From Bacillus canaveralius (GTDB lineage: Bacteria > Bacillota > Bacilli > Bacillales > Cytobacillaceae): 64,000 bases of DNA. Positions within the stretch are counted from its first letter, which is position 1. The number at the start of each line of letters is the position of its first letter. The DNA lies in the NCBI RefSeq assembly GCF_002860125.1, contig NZ_PGVA01000014.1, positions 62,001-126,000 of the forward strand, read 5' to 3'. The position numbers and the translations under genes were made by a program. Shown in pieces: positions 8,163-17,618 of this stretch. Below the pieces are notes generated by a model, which had not been told where the DNA came from, did no database searches, and saw only the letters and a list, made by a program, of their open reading frames with translations.

Positions 8163-8217
8163 AACCCTGCAGCTTCCTGCAGGGTCCTTCTATATTCTTA
8201 TTTCTAAGAATAGAAGG
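8163..8217 (+). terminator. Double hairpin after the stalk-like protein
   Basis: A 9-bp perfect stem (ACCCTGCAG/CTGCAGGGT, loop CTTC) is followed by a second imperfect stem (CCTTCTATATTCTTA with TAAGAATAGAAGG). The T tract is interrupted; termination is likely but not certain. Confidence 0.65.
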
Positions 8218-8249
8218 CAAAGGGAGAGGAGAAACCGGAGGAAGAACTT

Positions 8250-8363
8250 ATGGGGAAACGTAAGTCTTCTCCGCGGTTGGCAACAACATCCTCGATAGAT
8301 GCTGTTAATAACAGTATTTCCACAATAGATGGGGTTATACACCCTTTTTGGTTATTTTTTTAA
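8250..8363 (+). CDS. Small ORF, 37 residues, unknown
   Basis: ATG 8250 lies five bases after GGAGGAAG and opens a frame of 37 codons ending TAA 8363. The product reads MGKRKSSPRLATTSSIDAVN then NSISTIDGVIHPFWLFF: a basic start, two similar SIDxVN/TIDGVI segments and a hydrophobic end. A strong ribosome site, an intergenic position and protein-like composition support translation. It could be a small protein of the ylb region; I cannot name it. Confidence 0.5.
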   Translation: MGKRKSSPRLATTSSIDAVNNSISTIDGVIHPFWLFF

Positions 8364-8469
8364 AAGCAGTCAGACGAAAAAAAGCATCTAACAGGTTGGC
8401 GGCAAAAAACCAATTATGATAGGATAATTCCAGATGCTTGTTTTATGTCAGAAATTAGTGGTGATACAT

Positions 8470-9527
<1,058 letters not shown>

Positions 9528-9537
9528 AATTAAAAAA

Positions 9538-9575
9538 CCTGCACTATTGGAATAATCACAGTGCAGGCTTTTTTT
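9538..9575. terminator. Bidirectional terminator coaD/ylbJ
   Basis: CCTGCACT and AGTGCAGG form an 8-bp stem flanked by A6 on the left and CTTTTTTT on the right, between two convergent genes. Confidence 0.85.
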
Positions 9576-9587
9576 GAATAGCTCAAA

Positions 9588-10805
9588 TTACAGCTTGCCG
9601 GTCAACTTTTTAGCGTACAACGCTGTATAAACGAAAAGGGATGCAATTGTAATCAGCGGTCCTGTGTCAACAAGGATCTTATATGCTTGCAAAACCCAGG
9701 AATCCTCGGCAAAAACACTGACGGGAAGGGCATTAGATGGCTCTTCTGTGTTATAAAACCTTTCATAAACCGGATTCCATAATAAAAAGGCAAAGCAGCT
9801 TGCGAGTATTCCATGAATTACACGGGCGAAGAAAAAAGGTTGAAAACGAATGTCTGTCTGGGCAAGTATGCTCGCTACCTGAGCTTGAACACTGAATCCG
9901 CTGAAAGCAAGGATAAAGCTTGTGATAATGGTTTGCTGCATCAGCGTGGCTTCCTGGACCTGGCTGGTCATTTGGCTGCCAAGCGTGATTTCAAAGAGGC
10001 CGGAAATAAATGGAATACTGAGCATCACAGGCAAATGCAGGACATCAAGGATCACTTCGATTATTTTTGCGAAAAAAGAAGTAAATTGCAGGTGGTACAG
10101 CAGTTTATTAATCACGGAAAATAGGATGATAAAGCCGCCGATCATTAATAAAGTTTGGATGGATGACATGACCGCGTCACCGAGCAGCTTCCCAATCGGA
10201 CGGTTATCATTAATTCTCGTCCGGTGCAGAGCAGATAATGCTGTTTTAATAGAAAATTTATGCTGGCTTTGTTCATTTCCTTTCTCATCATCTTTTCCGT
10301 AAAATCGCATTATTACCCCGACTGAGATATTTCCTAAATAATGGGCCAATGCTAAAATAATCCCTAACTGTGCATGATAAAAAAAACCGACTGACACTGC
10401 GCCGAAAATAAACAACGGGTTAGAGGAATTTGTAAATGAGACCAACCTTTCTGCCTCTATTCTCGTCAGCTGTCCTTCCTGCCGCAAGCGCGCAGTGAGC
10501 TTTGCGCCTGCGGGGTAGCCGGAAGCCATCCCCATCGCCCAGACGAAACCGCCTACTCCAGGAACTTTAAATAACGGCCGCATCAATGGCTCAAGCAATA
10601 CTCCAATGAATTTGACGACTCCAAAGCCGATCAACATTTCAGAAACAATAAAGAACGGCAGCAGAGATGGAAAGACGATTTCCCACCACATATTCAGCCC
10701 CCTAATCGAAGCATCAACAGACTCCTGTGGAAAAGAGATCAGCGATACAGCCATCATCGTGACCGATAAAGCGAGGAAAACTGTTTTGAATTTTGAAAGA
10801 AACAA
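9588..10805 (-). CDS. ylbJ: Sporulation integral membrane protein YlbJ
   Basis: 405 residues from TTG 10805, which has a strong AGGAGGG eight bases upstream and starts at MFLSKFKTVFLAL. B. subtilis YlbJ is about the same length, so the in-frame ATG at 10919 is not needed. It is a polytopic membrane protein with two nucleoside-recognition/Gate-type repeats: WWEIVFPSLLPFFIVSEMLIGFG and VSFTNSSNPLFIFGAVSVG are strongly conserved. In B. subtilis it is mother-cell expressed and required for normal spore formation; the transported substrate is unknown. It is transcribed opposite to its neighbours. Confidence 0.9.
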   Translation of the reverse strand: MFLSKFKTVFLALSVTMMAVSLISFPQESVDASIRGLNMWWEIVFPSLLPFFIVSEMLIGFGVVKFIGVLLEPLMRPLFKVPGVGGFVWAMGMASGYPAGAKLTARLRQEGQLTRIEAERLVSFTNSSNPLFIFGAVSVGFFYHAQLGIILALAHYLGNISVGVIMRFYGKDDEKGNEQSQHKFSIKTALSALHRTRINDNRPIGKLLGDAVMSSIQTLLMIGGFIILFSVINKLLYHLQFTSFFAKIIEVILDVLHLPVMLSIPFISGLFEITLGSQMTSQVQEATLMQQTIITSFILAFSGFSVQAQVASILAQTDIRFQPFFFARVIHGILASCFAFLLWNPVYERFYNTEEPSNALPVSVFAEDSWVLQAYKILVDTGPLITIASLFVYTALYAKKLTGKL

Positions 10806-10830
10806 TGCTGCCTCCCTCCTTGCTGTGCAA

Positions 10831-10857
10831 ACTGTATAAAACAGTGTTAGAATATTG
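10831..10857 (-). promoter_or_regulatory. Weak sigma-E-like promoter of ylbJ
   Basis: On the minus strand CAATATT (10851-10857) resembles the sigma-E -35 and TATACAGT (10831-10838) resembles the -10 CATACAMT. The 12-base spacer is about two short of the norm. It is offered because ylbJ is sigma-E controlled in B. subtilis. Confidence 0.3.
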
Positions 10858-11030
10858 GTTATTAGAAAAAAAGCATCGATAGCTGAATCCTGATCGAGTC
10901 TTAAAAGAGAGGCGTCCATAACCTTTGGCGCCTTGCATGCCTTGTCCTTATATATCCCAATATACTCATAGAACCATGAAATAGACCATAAGATTGAATC
11001 AGACTGAAATTTGAGCGGGAGGTAATCTCT

Positions 11031-11816
11031 TTGCGTCGTCCAAAAATAGGTGTCGCGCTTGGTTCAGGAGGAGCTCGGGGGTTTGCCCACTTAGGTGTAC
11101 TGAAAGTATTGAAGGAAGAAGGGATACCGGTTGACTTGCTGGCAGGCAGCAGCATGGGCGCTATGGTCGGCTGTTTTTTTGCAGCAGGACTTGACATAGA
11201 ACGGCTTTATAAATTGTCAAAAGCATTTAAACGGAAATATTACCTGGATTTTACGGTACCGAAAATGGGCTTTATTTCCGGCAAAAGAGTCAAGGAACTT
11301 ATTCGTATTTTTACCCATGGGAAAAATATCGAGCAGCTTGATATACCAGTCGGCGTTGTTGCAACAGACATCATGGCAGGCGAAAAAGTCGTCTTTTACA
11401 GCGGGCCGATTGCCGATGCCGTCCGGGCAAGCATTTCAATACCTGGAATTTTTGTTCCGGAAAAGTTAAACGGTAGGCTTCTCGTTGATGGCGGGGTCAT
11501 TGACAGGGTGCCTGTTTCTGTTGTAAAGGAGATGGGCGCTGATTTAGTCATTGCTGTAGATGTATCGCATGTCAAAACAAATACCGAGATCATCTCAATT
11601 TACGATGTAATTATGCAGAGCCTCGATATCATGCAAAATGAACTTGTCATGAACAGGCAAATTGCCTCGGATGTAATGATACGCCCAAGAGTGGAAATGT
11701 ACAGCTCAAGAGCTTTTACAAATATAGAAGAAATTATTTTAATTGGCGAACAGGAAACAAGAAAACAGCTTAATCAAATCAGAAGCGTTTTTGAAAGATG
11801 GAAGGAGCCCCAGTAA
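11031..11816 (+). CDS. ylbK: Patatin-like phospholipase family protein YlbK
   Basis: 261 residues from TTG 11031 with GGGAGGTAAT upstream. It has the patatin fold signature: oxyanion loop GSGGARGFAHLG, nucleophile elbow GSSMG (Ser about residue 43) and the DGG of the Ser-Asp dyad (LLVDGGVIDRVP, about residue 154). It resembles RssA/NTE-type lipid acyl hydrolases of bacteria; the natural lipid substrate is not known. It has no signal peptide. ylbL starts three bases after its stop, so the two are co-transcribed. Confidence 0.9.
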   Translation: MRRPKIGVALGSGGARGFAHLGVLKVLKEEGIPVDLLAGSSMGAMVGCFFAAGLDIERLYKLSKAFKRKYYLDFTVPKMGFISGKRVKELIRIFTHGKNIEQLDIPVGVVATDIMAGEKVVFYSGPIADAVRASISIPGIFVPEKLNGRLLVDGGVIDRVPVSVVKEMGADLVIAVDVSHVKTNTEIISIYDVIMQSLDIMQNELVMNRQIASDVMIRPRVEMYSSRAFTNIEEIILIGEQETRKQLNQIRSVFERWKEPQ

Positions 11817-11819
11817 GTA

Positions 11820-12839
11820 ATGCAGCGAAAATTTTATGTACGTGCCTTCATTATTGCAGCTATTTTCTTGATAGCAAGCACTTTTTATTATTTACCCTTT
11901 TACGTTTCAAAGCCGGGTATGGCGAAGGAACTGGAACCAATTATTGAAGTAGAGAACGGCTATGAGGAGGAAGGGAGCTTTATGTTAACGACGGTCAGAA
12001 TGGGCCGTGCCAACATTTATTCGTACTTGGCTGCTAAATTTAATAAGTATCATCAGATTCACCCGGAAGAAATGATTAAGAGTCCGGATGAAACTGATGA
12101 AGAGTATAATGTCCGCCAGCTGCATCTTATGACCAGCTCGCAAACAGCCGCCATTGAAGTCTCCTACCAAAAGGCCGGGAAACAGATCGATTACAAGTAC
12201 AAAGGTGTTTATGTTTTGAATGTTTTTGATGATATGCCAGCAGCCGGGAAACTGGCCGTTGGCGACAAAATTTTTGAAGTGGACGGCCGGGAGTTTGAGT
12301 CGTCTGATCAGTTTGTTGATTATGTGGGCGGCAAAAAAGCTGGTGAAGAAATATCATTAAGCTTTGAGCGAGACGGTAAAACGAAGAATGTTTCACTGCC
12401 AATTGAGCCATATAAAGACAATCCTGAAAAGGTCGGAGTCGGGATCATGCTCACAGAAGATAAAGAAGTGATAACCGATCCGGAAGTAACGCTGGATACC
12501 GAGGATATCGGCGGACCGTCGGCCGGTTTAATGTTTTCCCTTGAGATTTATAATCAGCTGACAGAAGACGATTTAACAAATGGCTATAATATTGCAGGTA
12601 CAGGTACGATCGATCCGGAAGGAAAAGTCGGCAGAATCGGTGGTATTGAGCAAAAAGTTGTCGCCGCCGATAAAGCAGGCGCGGAAATCTTTTTGGCCCC
12701 ATTTGAGGGTGGAGCCGAGGAATCAAATTATCAGGCCGCGGTTACAACAGCAAAAGATATTAAAACGGATATGAAAATCGTTCCTGTTAACACCTTTGAC
12801 GAAGCGGTCCAGTATTTGGAGAGACTTGAAAAAAAATAA
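11820..12839 (+). CDS. ylbL: YlbL, PDZ and Lon-like S16 peptidase
   Basis: 339 residues from ATG 11820. An N-terminal membrane anchor (AFIIAAIFLIASTFYYLPFYV) is followed by a PDZ domain (about 125-190: YVLNVFDDMPAAGKLAVGDKIF) and a C-terminal Lon proteolytic domain. The Ser-Lys dyad is visible as GGPSAG (about residue 232) and GRIGGIEQKV (about 274). The active site should face the outside. In B. subtilis YlbL acts with CtpA to clear the SOS division inhibitor YneA, linking it to cell division. There is no ATPase module, so activity is ATP-independent. Confidence 0.92.
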   Translation: MQRKFYVRAFIIAAIFLIASTFYYLPFYVSKPGMAKELEPIIEVENGYEEEGSFMLTTVRMGRANIYSYLAAKFNKYHQIHPEEMIKSPDETDEEYNVRQLHLMTSSQTAAIEVSYQKAGKQIDYKYKGVYVLNVFDDMPAAGKLAVGDKIFEVDGREFESSDQFVDYVGGKKAGEEISLSFERDGKTKNVSLPIEPYKDNPEKVGVGIMLTEDKEVITDPEVTLDTEDIGGPSAGLMFSLEIYNQLTEDDLTNGYNIAGTGTIDPEGKVGRIGGIEQKVVAADKAGAEIFLAPFEGGAEESNYQAAVTTAKDIKTDMKIVPVNTFDEAVQYLERLEKK

Positions 12840-12849
12840 TCGAGATTAC

Positions 12850-12896
12850 AACAAGCAGCACAGTATCAAAGTGATACAAGGCCGCTTGTTTATTTT
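12850..12896. terminator. Bidirectional terminator ylbL/ylbM
   Basis: ACAAGC...GCTTGT arms enclose an inner GTATCA/TGATAC stem and are followed by TTATTTTT. The right part lies in the last codons of the convergent ylbM. Confidence 0.65.
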
Positions 12897-14110
12897 TCAT
12901 CAGGTAAATAGATCGGATGCTGCTTGAATTCATCACCGATGCCTGATGCGTGTCGGTCTGGCTGTACCCCGAGCGCGTATACTCGTGAACTTTTTATATC
13001 AAGCTCGATTTGCTCATTTTTGAAGGCGGACAGCCTGGAGACAACCGGAACAGTAAAGTGCTGCTTCCTGTTACGTAAGTAGTCACGACCGCGCTCAGAC
13101 ATGCCGAGCAACCGTAAATAATTTGGTTCCGTGACGGTTTTCATCTCCGCTTTTTTTGTGTTCGTTAAAATATGGACGCATGTCCGTTGCAGCCTAGTCC
13201 ATGTATACCGTTTTGTTTTAACCATCTGCATAAAATCAGCAAACGAAGCTGCTTGAAGCGCGCACGAAATAAGCCGGTTTTCGAGGCCTTCCTCGACCTC
13301 ATAGACCTGTGCCAATTCTGCGGGAGACATTGTGATCAGCCTGTACCGCAAATAAGGCCAGTAGCTGTCCCAGCTATGAAAACGCCCAAATTCCTGAAAA
13401 TGCTCAACAAGCAGCCTGTAGGTGCTTTCGGGAACCAAGCTTTGCACCTCGTCAAGCTTACCCTGTTCGGAAAATAATGCCTTCCTGATGCTCGTTGCAC
13501 TTGCGATCGTTGCCGAAGAAAAATGCTCATCATGGTGTTCGGCACTTTTTCGTTTAACCGTTACGGCCTCGATGCTCGTCTCCAATCTTTGCAGTGATTT
13601 TATGTATTGGAATCCAAGGATATTATTCGGCTTTGATAAGTCAGCCATTTCTTCCCCGGGTTTTACATCTTGAAAGGCGAGCGCCAGCGCTTTTGGATAG
13701 CTGACACCTTTACTTAAATAGTACCTGATATTTTTTTGAAACTCGCTGTCGTGCATGTTCAAAAAATCTATCGCCGTATAAAATGAATCAATGTCCCCTG
13801 ATTCGCTTCCGAAGCATAAATGGGTGCAGCCAGCGGATGAAAGGATCGATACTGCTCCATTAGCGAAGACTTCGGCTTTCTGAGTCGCAAATTGGTAAGG
13901 CAGCTCAAAAACAAGATCAACCCCGCCTAATAGAGCCATTTTGGCCCTTGTCCATTTTGAAACAAGCGCAGGCTCACCGCGCTGTAGAAAGTTGCCGCTC
14001 ATGGCGGCAATCGCCACATCGGCACCGGTTACCTTCTTTGCCATGTCGAGATGGTAGGCATGGCCGTTATGGAAAGGATTGTATTCAACAATGACTCCGA
14101 CAACTTTCAT
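12890..14110 (-). CDS. tmcAL: tRNA(Met) cytidine acetate ligase TmcAL (YlbM)
   Basis: 406 residues from ATG 14110 (MKVVGVIVEYNPFHNGHAYH), with AGGGAGAT nine bases upstream. The frame extends further to 14188 without homology. TmcAL uses acetate and ATP to acetylate N4 of the wobble cytidine (C34) of elongator tRNA-Met, improving AUG decoding. The HNGH nucleotidyltransferase motif, SGNFLQRGEPALVSKW and FELPYQFATQKAE are family hallmarks. Length is normal. It is divergent from ylbN. Confidence 0.93.
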   Translation of the reverse strand: MKVVGVIVEYNPFHNGHAYHLDMAKKVTGADVAIAAMSGNFLQRGEPALVSKWTRAKMALLGGVDLVFELPYQFATQKAEVFANGAVSILSSAGCTHLCFGSESGDIDSFYTAIDFLNMHDSEFQKNIRYYLSKGVSYPKALALAFQDVKPGEEMADLSKPNNILGFQYIKSLQRLETSIEAVTVKRKSAEHHDEHFSSATIASATSIRKALFSEQGKLDEVQSLVPESTYRLLVEHFQEFGRFHSWDSYWPYLRYRLITMSPAELAQVYEVEEGLENRLISCALQAASFADFMQMVKTKRYTWTRLQRTCVHILTNTKKAEMKTVTEPNYLRLLGMSERGRDYLRNRKQHFTVPVVSRLSAFKNEQIELDIKSSRVYALGVQPDRHASGIGDEFKQHPIYLPDEK

Positions 14111-14217
14111 GATGGGTTTATCTCCCTCATTGTTTTGTTGTGAAAAAGCTCGCGATTTTTTGCAGAAGGGCATACTAAATCCTATCAATAGGTTGACAAA
14201 GCAGTTTAAGTGGTAGG

Positions 14218-14233
14218 ATAATGTCTACATTAT
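14218..14233. promoter_or_regulatory. 16-bp palindrome, possible operator
   Basis: ATAATGTCTACATTAT is a perfect 7-2-7 inverted repeat. It lies between ylbM and ylbN, 17 bases upstream of the -35 of the ylbN promoter. I cannot assign a regulator. Confidence 0.4.
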
Positions 14234-14250
14234 AGTGTAAAGAAAAAATA

Positions 14251-14279
14251 TTGACAAATAATTATATGAAAGCTATAAT
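14251..14279 (+). promoter_or_regulatory. Consensus sigma-A promoter of ylbN-rpmF
   Basis: TTGACA at 14251 and TATAAT at 14274 are both perfect consensus hexamers with an ideal 17-base spacer, 28 bases upstream of the ylbN start. High expression fits a ribosomal protein operon. Confidence 0.9.
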
Positions 14280-14306
14280 TACCTTTGTTGCCTTGGGGTG
14301 ATTCGT

Positions 14307-14831
14307 ATGAAATGGACTTTAAGTCAGTTGCAAAAATATCGAAGCAAGGATTTTCCTTTTGATGAAACGGTGAGTGTTGATGAGATTACACAAGTTGATC
14401 CGACAATCCGTTCTGTTTCGCCTATGCATATTACCGGCCGGGCGGATATAGATGCAGCGAAAGTGACATTCCATTTGAAAATAGAAGGTCATTTAGTTCT
14501 TCCTTGTTCTCGTACTTTAGTTGACGTGAATTATCCAATTAATGTTGAAACAACAGAAACGTTTCTCTTGAAAGGTTTGGATTATGAAACCGAAGAGGAA
14601 GTTCATCAAGTAAAAGGAGAAGTAATTGACCTGATGCCGGTTGTTCAGGAGATTCTTTTGCTTGAGGTCCCAATGCAAGTTTTCTGTGAAGATAGCGGTG
14701 ATGAAGGAGCTCCTCAGTCAGGAAAAGATTGGGAAGTCATTCACGAGCAGGAAAAGCGGGAAAAGATTGATCCCCGTCTTGCCGGACTAGCTAATTTTTT
14801 TGATCAAAAAGATAACCCTTCTGATAAATAG
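14307..14831 (+). CDS. ylbN: YlbN, DUF177/YceD family
   Basis: 174 residues from ATG 14307 (MKWTLSQLQKY), after TTGGGGTGATTC. The motif ITGRADIDAAKVTFHLKIEG and LPCSRTLVDVNYP (a single conserved cysteine), then PRLAGLANFFDQ at the C-terminus, identify the DUF177 family (YceD in E. coli, implicated in 23S rRNA accumulation in plants and bacteria). It is nearly always upstream of rpmF, as here (87 bases), and shares its promoter. The exact role is unclear. Confidence 0.9.
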   Translation: MKWTLSQLQKYRSKDFPFDETVSVDEITQVDPTIRSVSPMHITGRADIDAAKVTFHLKIEGHLVLPCSRTLVDVNYPINVETTETFLLKGLDYETEEEVHQVKGEVIDLMPVVQEILLLEVPMQVFCEDSGDEGAPQSGKDWEVIHEQEKREKIDPRLAGLANFFDQKDNPSDK

Positions 14832-14918
14832 TCGGAAGGAAAAAACAAGAAGCACTTGAAGAATCCAGTTTGACTGGCCTTCATAACTTTCTTAATTCTC
14901 TTTAAGGAGGTGGGAAGA

Positions 14919-15092
14919 ATGGCTGTACCTTTTAGAAGAACTTCTAAAACTGCGAAAAGAAAACGTCGTACTCATTTTAAATTACAGGTTCCCGGTATGG
15001 TAGCGTGCCCAAACTGTGGTGAAATGAAACTTGCTCACCGTGTATGTAAGTCTTGCGGAACATACAAAGGAAAAGAAGTTGTAAACGACTAA
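14919..15092 (+). CDS. rpmF: Ribosomal protein bL32
   Basis: 57 residues from ATG 14919, with AAGGAGGTG upstream. The start [19 protein letters not shown] and the zinc ribbon [17 protein letters not shown] mark the zinc-binding (C+) form of bL32 in the 50S subunit. It is the second gene of the ylbN operon and ends at a strong terminator. Confidence 0.97.
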   Translation: MAVPFRRTSKTAKRKRRTHFKLQVPGMVACPNCGEMKLAHRVCKSCGTYKGKEVVND

Positions 15093-15107
15093 TTTTTGTT
15101 AGATAAA

Positions 15108-15134
15108 ACCCAGGGACATCGTCCTTGGGTTTTT
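15108..15134 (+). terminator. Terminator of rpmF
   Basis: Ten-base-pair stem ACCCAGGGAC/GTCCTTGGGT (one wobble, loop ATC) with flanking A and T runs. Confidence 0.9.
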
Positions 15135-15136
15135 GT

Positions 15137-15465
15137 CGTTTTCAGAACACTGCATGGCTGCTGAATATGCGGAACCGTGCCCGGAATTAGCGAAACCGGG
15201 ATTGCTCCTAAAAAGCACCACAACTGCGTCCTCCTGGAATCCCTCTCGATGCCTGATTTAAAAAGCTTGAACTAGAACCCGGATCATTCCTAAAATAGAG
15301 TTGACTGAATGAATTTTCATAAAGCAATTCTTTAATTGAAAAACGAACAGATATTGTTATTCATTTCCTACGGCATACGCCTGTAATCTAGACACTTCAT
15401 TCGTTTTTCGGTTCAGCTTGTTACATTGTGAAATTCACTCAACTATATAATTTGGGAGGAAAACG
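15137..15465. other. Gene-free interval with nested imperfect inverted repeat
   Basis: No ORF is convincing over about 330 bases. Two nested arms are visible: 15299-15319 (AGTTGACTGAATGAATTTTC) pairs imperfectly with 15428-15444, and GAAAAACGAA (15338-15347) pairs perfectly with TTCGTTTTTC (15400-15409). It may be a decayed miniature element or a large operator; it must also contain the promoter of the crotonase gene. Confidence 0.4.
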
Positions 15466-16218
15466 ATGGAACCTTATTTATTAAAAGCGCAAAATGGCTA
15501 TTTAATGTTCACCATCAACCGGCCGGAAAAAAGAAATGCGATCAACTATGAGATTATCGATGGTTTGCATGAAGCGATCGAGATGATGAAAAAACCGGAA
15601 TTGAAGGGGCTGGTCATTACCGGAGCAGGCGATAATGCCTTTTGTTCAGGGGGAGATTTAGCGGTCTTCCATCTTCTGAAAACTGAACAGGAAGCATATG
15701 GGATGCTCTCGAAAATGTCAGAAATCCTTTTGCGGCTATTGCTGCTCCCAAAGCCGACTTTTGCTGCCATGAACGGAACAGCTGTTGGCGGCGGCTGTGA
15801 ACTTGCCGCTGCCTGCGACTTTCGAATCGCGAAAAAGGGAGTTAAGGCAGGGTTTGTTCAAGGAAAACTAGCAATCACAACGGGATGGGGCGGAGGTACG
15901 ATTTTAGCTGAGAAAATTCCTGCTGCCAACGCCATAAAAATGCTGATGGAAGCCAGAGTGTATCAGACGGAAGAATTAACGAATCTAGGATTTATTGATT
16001 ACATAATAGAAGAAAACGATTTAACATTCATCCATCATATTGAAAAGATATTTCCTCTCGAAGGGTCTGTATTAGCAGCATACAAAGCAATGCTCATCAG
16101 AAAATGGCTGGCAGCCAATATAGCTTTGCGAATTGAAAAAGAAGTGAGAGAATGTGCAAAGTTATGGGGAATGGAAGAGCATCATAACCAGGTTGATAAA
16201 TTCATGAACAATAAGTGA
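15466..16218 (+). CDS. Crotonase-family protein, possible acyl-CoA decarboxylase
   Basis: 250 residues from ATG 15466 after TTGGGAGGAAAACG. It has the crotonase fold: INRPEKRNAIN, the first oxyanion loop FCSGGDL (59-65) and the second GTAVGGGCELAAACD (104-118), with Glu112 at the position of hydratase Glu144. Where enoyl-CoA hydratase has the second catalytic Glu (QPE), this protein has QGK (Lys134), followed by LAITTGWGGG. That pattern resembles ethylmalonyl/methylmalonyl-CoA decarboxylases more than hydratases. The activity is inferred. The gene is not in the B. subtilis rpmF-ylbO interval; an acyl-CoA carboxylase operon lies 1.6 kb downstream. Confidence 0.75.
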   Translation: MEPYLLKAQNGYLMFTINRPEKRNAINYEIIDGLHEAIEMMKKPELKGLVITGAGDNAFCSGGDLAVFHLLKTEQEAYGMLSKMSEILLRLLLLPKPTFAAMNGTAVGGGCELAAACDFRIAKKGVKAGFVQGKLAITTGWGGGTILAEKIPAANAIKMLMEARVYQTEELTNLGFIDYIIEENDLTFIHHIEKIFPLEGSVLAAYKAMLIRKWLAANIALRIEKEVRECAKLWGMEEHHNQVDKFMNNK

Positions 16219-16303
16219 TTTTAGATTTTCTTTTTAACAACATCATCATTGCATTCTATCTTTCCTAGCACTCGCATAAGAATGAATAAGGTGAACTACT
16301 ATT

Positions 16304-16326
16304 AAAGGAAGCTTTTGTCTTCCTTT
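16304..16326 (+). terminator. Hairpin after crotonase gene
   Basis: Perfect 8-bp stem AAAGGAAG/CTTCCTTT with a 7-base loop, 86 bases after the crotonase stop. There is no T tract beyond the stem, so termination is uncertain. Confidence 0.4.
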
Positions 16327-16438
16327 GTGGCAGTTATACGGTTTATGCAGGTTTAACGCTGATGGCCTGATTCTTCGGTAAGAAGCTTGGGAAAGGCCTG
16401 CTGGACTCCACTCACTAAACGCTGGGAGGGATTTGTGA

Positions 16439-17074
16439 ATGTCAACGACACGCCAGGATGCCTGGTCACAGGATGAAGATTTACTGCTTGCCGAAATCGT
16501 TTTGCGGCATATAAGAGAGGGAGGAACACAGCTGCAGGCATTTGAGGAAGTGGGTAAACAGCTGTCACGAACGGCTGCAGCATGTGGTTTTAGATGGAAC
16601 TCCTACGTACGTAAACAATATAAATCAGGGATCGAACTGGCCAAGAAGCAGCGGAAAGAATTAAAGAAGAATCCAGAAGCAATTGAAAAAGAAAGCCCGG
16701 GAGAACCGCAATATTCCGTTCCGGAAGAGCATGCCGAAGCTCCAGAAAGCCCGGGGTCTGTTCCGGAAATACGTTTTGAGCAGGTCATTCTTTATTTAAA
16801 CCAGCTTTATGAACAGGCGGGGCAGACCAATACCACAGAGGCTGGCAAATATGAAGCGAAAATTAAAGACTTGGAGAAAAAAACCTTTTACCTCGCTGCT
16901 GAAAATGAAAAGCTGCTAAAGGAGCTAAAAACAGTTGAAGAGGATTACAGGGCGTTAATGGAAGTAATGGAGCGGGCGAGGAAAATCTTCGTTTTACAGG
17001 ATGAAGACAGGCAGCAGCAAAAAGTGAAATTTCAGATGGATAAGAACGGAAACCTCGAAAGGGTTGAAAAATAA
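16439..17074 (+). CDS. gerR: RsfA-family sporulation regulator GerR (YlbO)
   Basis: 211 residues from ATG 16439 after GGGAGGGATTTGTGA. The N-terminus (about 5-60) is a Myb/SANT-like DNA-binding domain: [20 protein letters not shown] and [20 protein letters not shown]. After a charged linker, residues about 125-185 form a coiled coil ([20 protein letters not shown]). The YlbO position and family identify GerR, a mother-cell transcription factor under sigma-E in B. subtilis that tunes late sigma-E and sigma-K genes. RsfA (YwfN) is the forespore paralogue. Confidence 0.85.
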   Translation: MSTTRQDAWSQDEDLLLAEIVLRHIREGGTQLQAFEEVGKQLSRTAAACGFRWNSYVRKQYKSGIELAKKQRKELKKNPEAIEKESPGEPQYSVPEEHAEAPESPGSVPEIRFEQVILYLNQLYEQAGQTNTTEAGKYEAKIKDLEKKTFYLAAENEKLLKELKTVEEDYRALMEVMERARKIFVLQDEDRQQQKVKFQMDKNGNLERVEK

Positions 17075-17107
17075 CCAGGCGGACTTCATTAAGTCCGCCT
17101 GGTTATT
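17070..17107. terminator. Strong bidirectional terminator
   Basis: A perfect 17-bp stem (17070-17086 with 17091-17107, loop CATT) starts in the gerR stop codon region and is flanked by A and T runs. Confidence 0.92.
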
Positions 17108-17117
17108 TTAAGGTGCT

Positions 17118-17162
17118 AAAAGAGCAGGTCAAAACCTGCAGTTCTTAATGTACCTGCTCTTT
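17118..17162 (-). terminator. Terminator of ylbP
   Basis: AGAGCAGGT and ACCTGCTCT arms surround the ylbP stop codon; on the minus strand the stem ends in CTTTTAG. A second minus-strand terminator thus precedes the gerR one. Confidence 0.65.
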
Positions 17163-17618
17163 AACCCCTGCCGGGAACCATAAAAGTGGGTTTTCCCCCA
17201 AGTCGCGGTCCATATCATAGGTAACAGGGACAAAGTCCATCTTTTCCCAGAACCCCTGGGACCGAACTCTGGGACTTGTTTTGATTGGCATATTAAAGCT
17301 TTTAGCGAAGTCGACTAGTGCTTTTCCATAGCCTTTCCCTTGATAGTCGGGCAATACCTCAAGCTTCCATAACTCAAGATAATCCAGAGGCGGGTCAAAA
17401 TAGCGGTTGAATTTCCCTTCGACCTGATATAAGCTCATTCTCGCTACAAGCTTATTTCCAAAATAAATCCCGTAAAAAGGTGAATCGCTGTCATTTTCAA
17501 TAATATTTGCTTCAAGATCCTCGAGCATCGACAGTTCCTGGATGCCATATTCTTTAAATTTCTTAAACTCTTCAAGAGTTTTGTAGTTTACCTTTAATTT
17601 GTCTACACTAAACCCCAT
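17145..17618 (-). CDS. ylbP: GNAT acetyltransferase YlbP
   Basis: 157 residues from ATG 17618, with GAGGGGGATTATA upstream; the ATG at 17669 is less likely. Matches YlbP: VNYKTLEEFKKFKEYGIQEL, SPFYGIYFGNKLVARMSLYQ, then the acetyl-CoA motif LEVLPDYQGKGYGKALVDFA (about residues 95-115). The substrate is unknown. It is transcribed toward gerR, opposite to the carboxylase operon. Confidence 0.9.
   Translation of the reverse strand: MGFSVDKLKVNYKTLEEFKKFKEYGIQELSMLEDLEANIIENDSDSPFYGIYFGNKLVARMSLYQVEGKFNRYFDPPLDYLELWKLEVLPDYQGKGYGKALVDFAKSFNMPIKTSPRVRSQGFWEKMDFVPVTYDMDRDLGENPLLWFPAGVKEQVH

Noticed and set aside
15447-15453. TATAAT-like -10 directly before the crotonase gene
   Set aside because: Transcription from it would start at or after the ribosome site, leaving no leader.
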